DNA of 41,681 bases from a gamma proteobacterium endosymbiont of Lamellibrachia anaximandri (lineage in GTDB: Bacteria > Pseudomonadota > Gammaproteobacteria > Chromatiales > Chromatiaceae), in contig JAESPE010000021.1 of NCBI GenBank assembly GCA_016756835.1, positions 1 to 41,681 of the forward strand. Direction: 5' to 3'. This document shows positions 38,084 through 41,681 of this stretch, piece after piece. The position numbers and the translations under genes are program-made. The notes under the pieces were generated by a model. It worked only from the letters and a program-made list of their open reading frames with translations, had not been told where the DNA came from and made no database searches. How positions within the stretch are numbered: the stretch's first letter is position 1; the number at the start of each line of letters is the position of its first letter.

Positions 38084-39061
38084 ATGACGACTGAACTGCT
38101 GATCCTGCGACACGGTAAATCAGACTGGAGCCTGGGCGAGGCCGATTTCTCTCGACCCATCACGGACCGGGGCAAGCGCGGTGCCCAACGCATGGGCGTA
38201 TGGCTCTGGCAGCAGGATCTGTTGCCGGACCACATCATCTGTTCACCGGCAGAGCGGGCTCTGGTCACCGCTCAAAAGACCTGCAAGGCCATGGGCATGG
38301 ATCCCAAGACTATCCATAAGGACCAGCGGATCTACGAGGCAGGCTTCAGTGACCTGTTGAACGTACTGCATGAATGCCCTGCCCAGGCCAGACGGGTCAT
38401 GCTGGTAGGTCATAACCCCGGATTGGAAATGCTGCTGCTGCACCTCAGCAACAAACCTATCGATAACCCGGCAGACGGCAAGCTGTTGCCCACCGCCACT
38501 CTGGCCCGTCTGACCATGCCGGATGACTGGAGCCAGCTACAAAAAGGCTGCGCCGAAGTCATCTCCATCACCCGTCCCGGCAGCCTGCAGGAGAAGTTCC
38601 CCTACCCTGCACCCCACGGCGATGAATTTCGCGACCGACCTGCCTACTACTATAGCCAGTCCTCGGTGATTCCCTACCGCATGCATAAAGGTAAACCGCA
38701 GATACTGGTCATCCTGTCCAGCAAGAAAAAACACTTCGTAGTACCCAAAGGCATCAAAGAGCCTGGCCTCTCACCACGTGAATCCGCAGCCCAAGAGGCC
38801 TGGGAGGAAGCGGGTGTGGAGGGTGAAGTTGGCGACACCGCCTTGGGCAGCTACCGTTATCAGAAATGGGGTGCGACCTGCACGGTGCAGGTCTACCCCA
38901 TGCGCGTAACCCGTGAGATCCCGGAGCATGAGTGGGAAGAGAGCCACCGGGGCCGCCAGTGGGTAACACCGAAACAGGCGACCAAGCGCCTCAAGCAAGC
39001 AGAGCTGGCGCCACTGGTAAAGGCACTGGCCAAGCAGCTAGGAGCCTTGTCTGAGACATGA
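38084..39061 (+). CDS. SixA-type histidine phosphatase fused to a Nudix domain
   Basis: 325 residues. Residues 1-160 are a SixA-like phosphatase with R9-H10-G11 in ILRHGKSDW and the second catalytic His H110 in VGHNPGLE. Residues 185-325 are a Nudix domain. Its box at 223-245 is GIKEPGLSPRESAAQEAWEE: the first Glu of G-x5-E is Leu and the Arg of RE is Gln, leaving QE-A-W-EE, a variant seen in DIPP-like Nudix enzymes that act on polyphosphorylated substrates. Two phosphate-removing activities in one chain. Overlaps the next gene by four bases. Confidence 0.87.
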   Translation: MTTELLILRHGKSDWSLGEADFSRPITDRGKRGAQRMGVWLWQQDLLPDHIICSPAERALVTAQKTCKAMGMDPKTIHKDQRIYEAGFSDLLNVLHECPAQARRVMLVGHNPGLEMLLLHLSNKPIDNPADGKLLPTATLARLTMPDDWSQLQKGCAEVISITRPGSLQEKFPYPAPHGDEFRDRPAYYYSQSSVIPYRMHKGKPQILVILSSKKKHFVVPKGIKEPGLSPRESAAQEAWEEAGVEGEVGDTALGSYRYQKWGATCTVQVYPMRVTREIPEHEWEESHRGRQWVTPKQATKRLKQAELAPLVKALAKQLGALSET

Positions 39062-39747
39062 GGCGAATCGCCGCACTCATCCGGCACGGTGATTATCACC
39101 AGCGGTCGGGAGCCCCCAGTGCCCATCAACCCTATCCGCTGAACGCGGCTGGCAGGGAACACGCCCACCAAGCAGCCAAGGAGGTGCAGGATACGCTGCT
39201 GCAACACAACTGGCAGCTGGCACCTGTCATCGACAGCTCCCGAATGCTGCGCGGTTGGCAGACTGCACAGATTATCGCTGAGACGCTGGTCACCCCAGAA
39301 GCAACAGTGGATTCCTTCGACGCCTTGGCTGAGCGAGGCATGGGTTGCCTGGCCAACCTAAGCGTGGTCGAGATCGAAAAAATCCTGCAGCAGGATCCAC
39401 GTTATCCAGAGGCGCCATCGGACTGGAAATCCAACAGCCACTACTGCCTGCCCCTACAGGGAGCCGAATCGCTCATGCAGGCCGGAGAACGGGTGGCAAA
39501 TCACCTGCGTGAACGCATTGCTGGACTGTCAGCGAACGTTAGCGTCGACCAGCTCAAACTATTCGTCGGCCACGGTGCTGCGTTCCGCCACGCCGCCCAT
39601 CATCTGGGCGTGCTGGCCTTCGAACAGATCGCTGCACTTAGCATGTACCATGGTCGACCAGTGTTTCTGGAGAACCTGCCGGATGGAAGCTGGCAGCAGG
39701 TAGCCGGTGATTGGAAGGTACGCGGCGGCGATGCCTATACCGACTAA
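39058..39747 (+). CDS. Histidine phosphatase (PGAM/SixA superfamily)
   Basis: 229 residues. The RHG motif is at 9-11 (LIRHGDYH), and the second His is in FVGHGAAFRHAAH. A 30-residue insertion (GMGCLANLSVVEIEK to SDWKSNSHYC) follows the first domain half. It is a single-domain protein and differs clearly from the SixA domain of the preceding gene. ATG overlaps that gene's stop. Confidence 0.87.
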   Translation: MRRIAALIRHGDYHQRSGAPSAHQPYPLNAAGREHAHQAAKEVQDTLLQHNWQLAPVIDSSRMLRGWQTAQIIAETLVTPEATVDSFDALAERGMGCLANLSVVEIEKILQQDPRYPEAPSDWKSNSHYCLPLQGAESLMQAGERVANHLRERIAGLSANVSVDQLKLFVGHGAAFRHAAHHLGVLAFEQIAALSMYHGRPVFLENLPDGSWQQVAGDWKVRGGDAYTD

Positions 39748-39771
39748 AAACAACAATAACTAACTCCGGAC

Positions 39772-41169
39772 ATGAAACAGCGCACAACGACCAAACACAT
39801 ACCCGATTACCAGGGCCAGCGCTGGCTGCAACCAAAGTTACCAGCCCAGGGTGAATCCTGGCTGCTCGGCAAACAGCACTCCCTCGCGAAAGAAACCCCC
39901 AAACAAGCCGCTCGCATCGAGGTGCTGGGCCAACTGATCGAGCAGGCGCCATGGAAATGGCCAAAACGGCCACTATATTTTATCTGCGATCTGCATGCCG
40001 ATACCGATGCATTCCACGCATCACTGGTGGCATCCGGGCTGATTAAGAAAACCGGCACACGAGACAAGGACTACAAACTCACCAAAGCAGCTCGTAAGGG
40101 CCGCATCCTGATCGGTGGTGACTGTTTCGACAAAGGTCCCAGCGTGCTACGCCTGCTGCGTAGCATCCATAGGCTGAAGAAACGGGGAGCCAGGATCTCG
40201 GTACTGGCCGGCAACCACGATATCCGGACAATGATCGGCATGCGCGCAATGGATGGAAGCAACGACCCGCGTATCGAACACTTTTTCGTGCGCATGGGTC
40301 CCAAGGCCATACCGCTGCTTAAGGAGATCGCAGAAGAGTACCTCAAGGGCTCGAACCGGCTACGCGGGATACCCAGAACACGGGAATGCAGGCAACGACT
40401 GTTCCCCTCAAAAAAATGGTTCGATGATTTCCCCATGCGGGCCGAATGGATGATGCCGGAGCCTGGCATCACCAAAGAACTGCACCGCCTGAAAGAGAAG
40501 GTGCAGCAGTTCACTCAGGGGTGTGAGGAGATCGGCCTGTCACTGCGCACTGCCTATGCAGCGACACTCAAGTTCCAGGAAATTTTTCTGCATCCCAAGG
40601 GCGAATTTACCTGGTTCTACCGCAAACTGCGCCTGGCCCACCGCGAAGGTGCTTTCCTCTTCATCCATGCAGGGTTGAATGACCGTATCTGCCGCCTGAT
40701 CGCCAATCACGGTATCGGTTACCTGAACCGTCAGTTCTGCCGAGAGGCCTGGAGCGATCCCTTTGCCTTCTACTACGGCTCGCTGGCGAACACCCTGCGT
40801 ACCAAATACAGGCCGGTGGATATGCCGTTCACGCCCTACGGCGTGGATCTGATGCACCGCAAGGGTATCCACGCCATCGTACACGGTCACCGCAACCTGC
40901 TGCATGGCCAGCGGATTATGCTACGCAAGGGTATGATCAACTTTGAGTGCGACACGTCCCTGGATCGCAACACGCGCAGCAAGGAAGGCCTGACAGGACA
41001 CGGTGCCTCAGTGACCATCTTCCACCCGGGGGGCCAGGTACTGGGCATCAGCAACGACTACCCCAACATCAAAGTCTTCGAGCCGCAGGCCTTGGTGAAA
41101 AAAAGACGCAAGGCACGCAAAGCTGCGGGCAAGCGTCACAAGTCTATACGAGGAAATCGAACCGCATGA
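39772..41169 (+). CDS. Calcineurin-like metallophosphoesterase
   Basis: 465 residues. The dinuclear metal motifs are intact: D73-x-H75 (FICDLHAD), GGDCFDKG (D117, D120), GNHD (147-150), FIHAGL near 298 and VHGHRN near 370. A region of about 150 residues between GNHD and FIHAGL is unusually long. The C-terminal 30 residues are Lys/Arg-rich (KKRRKARKAAGKRHKS), possibly binding an anionic partner. It should cleave phosphate esters. Its stop overlaps the next start (ATGA). Confidence 0.87.
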   Translation: MKQRTTTKHIPDYQGQRWLQPKLPAQGESWLLGKQHSLAKETPKQAARIEVLGQLIEQAPWKWPKRPLYFICDLHADTDAFHASLVASGLIKKTGTRDKDYKLTKAARKGRILIGGDCFDKGPSVLRLLRSIHRLKKRGARISVLAGNHDIRTMIGMRAMDGSNDPRIEHFFVRMGPKAIPLLKEIAEEYLKGSNRLRGIPRTRECRQRLFPSKKWFDDFPMRAEWMMPEPGITKELHRLKEKVQQFTQGCEEIGLSLRTAYAATLKFQEIFLHPKGEFTWFYRKLRLAHREGAFLFIHAGLNDRICRLIANHGIGYLNRQFCREAWSDPFAFYYGSLANTLRTKYRPVDMPFTPYGVDLMHRKGIHAIVHGHRNLLHGQRIMLRKGMINFECDTSLDRNTRSKEGLTGHGASVTIFHPGGQVLGISNDYPNIKVFEPQALVKKRRKARKAAGKRHKSIRGNRTA

Positions 41170-41444
41170 GAACCGATGGAAAAAGCTTCAGGCACGAATC
41201 ACTGCAGGACACAAAAGCCATCCGTGACCTGCTCAAGTCCATTAGCCAGGGTCTCAAAGAGGGGCACCTCAGCTTCAGCGATGCAGATGGCGAGATCGTG
41301 ATGGAACCGGAGGGTCTGTTGCAGTTCAAACTGACCGCAGCCAAGCGACAAGGTCGGCACCGGATCAACATACGTATCAGTTGGCAGGTGGATGAATCAT
41401 CGGAGAAGAAGGAAAAATCCCTGACCGTACGTTCACGCCGTTAA
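41166..41444 (+). CDS. Amphi-Trp domain protein
   Basis: 92 residues from ATG 41166. The pattern fits the amphi-Trp family (recalled NCBIfam TIGR04354): FRHESLQDTKAIRDLLKSI, then GLKEGHLSFSDADGEIVMEP, LLQFKLTAA and a strand with a single Trp (INIRISWQV, about residue 79). The family is small, of unknown role, and found with the ATP-grasp and HprK-like kinase in GAK loci. The short Lys-rich C-terminus is not part of the core. Last gene of the operon; no clear terminator follows. Confidence 0.83.
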   Translation: MRTDGKSFRHESLQDTKAIRDLLKSISQGLKEGHLSFSDADGEIVMEPEGLLQFKLTAAKRQGRHRINIRISWQVDESSEKKEKSLTVRSRR

Positions 41445-41481
41445 GCAGTAGCATCCAGGAATATACATTTTAGTGAAACCA

Positions 41482-41538
41482 CGTCATCCCGGCGCAAGCT
41501 GGGATCCAGAGAATTCAACGGCTTGCTGGATTCCGGCG
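41482..41538. repeat. REP-like palindromic intergenic repeat
   Basis: ATCCCGGC-GCAA-GCTGGGAT (41486-41505) forms a hairpin with one mismatch, and GGATCCAG reappears inverted as CTGGATTCC (41526-41534). This style (GTCATCCCGGCGCAAGC) is common between genes in proteobacteria. It starts about 37 bases after the operon's last stop. Confidence 0.6.
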
Positions 41539-41580
41539 CAACTTCTCAATAGTTCCCTGCATGCCCTTGCACGGAATCGG

Positions 41581-41681
41581 CTAAGGAGCCTCTGAATAAG
41601 TCCGGGCCGTTCAGATTGTGAGATGAAATGCGCTGATTTGAGGCGGAAATCGCACGTAATAGCAGGCTATTGCGAAGATTT
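41581..41681. mobile_element. Probable left end of an IS5-type insertion sequence, cut by window edge
   Basis: GGAGCCTCTGAATAAG at 41585-41600 resembles the IS5 terminal repeat (recalled as GGAAGGTGCGAATAAG). It is preceded by CTAA, which fits the YTAR target of that family. The remaining 80 bases have no gene start and would be the non-coding lead into a transposase. The other end lies outside the window. Confidence 0.5.

Overview
The window reads as a chromosomal segment of a gammaproteobacterium, possibly a sulfur-oxidising or Chromatiales-like lineage. The evidence is the housekeeping order glyA-nrdR-ribD-ribE-ribB(A)-ribH-nusB-thiL-pgpA, ParE and IspA of typical gammaproteobacterial length, an XrtA/PEP-CTERM-type polysaccharide chain-length protein, a TauE/SafE permease and an Scol/SenC protein. 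The taxonomic call is inference from gene content; no rRNA or other marker is present.

Region 1-8.2 kb: a flavin-dependent halogenase N-terminus runs off the left edge and looks disrupted. It is followed by a TauE/SafE permease, an NYN-nuclease/cold-shock-like fusion, a zinc-ribbon Nudix hydrolase, Ppx/GppA phosphatase, an Sco copper chaperone, a small secreted helical protein and parE. Region 8.3-10.5 kb: xseB-ispA, then folE2, with no dxs between them. Region 10.6-18.9 kb: one long minus-strand run for riboflavin, one-carbon and thiamine cofactor metabolism (glyA, nrdR, ribD, ribE, ribB fused to a dead GTP cyclohydrolase II domain, ribH, nusB, thiL, pgpA, a retropepsin-like protease). It is broken by a terminator and a long inverted-repeat element between ribB(A) and ribH.

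Region 19-24.9 kb is accessory: a secreted double PilJ-type protein, a GT4 glycosyltransferase, an XrtA-type chain-length determinant, about 0.8 kb with no convincing gene, a DksA/TraR-type zinc-finger protein, a conserved beta-rich protein and a small Lys-rich protein. Region 25-32.5 kb is a minus-strand ion-transport block: Na/Pi cotransporter with PhoU tail, UspA protein, two CBS proteins, an ArsB/NhaD-type permease and two CNNM/CorC-type membrane proteins.

Region 32.7-41.4 kb is the most remarkable part. A CofD/YvcK-like transferase faces a tight eight-gene plus-strand operon: Nudix, PhoU-like + APH-kinase fusion, RimK-like ATP-grasp, HPrK-related kinase, SixA-phosphatase + Nudix fusion, histidine phosphatase, calcineurin-like phosphoesterase and an amphi-Trp protein. 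Four of the seven junctions overlap by 4-8 bases. The core (ATP-grasp, amphi-Trp, HPrK-like kinase, CofD-like) matches what I recall as the NCBIfam 'GAK system', whose biochemical role I do not know to be established. It looks like a self-contained phosphoryl-transfer and removal pathway. The right edge carries a REP-like repeat and what looks like the left end of an IS5-type insertion sequence.
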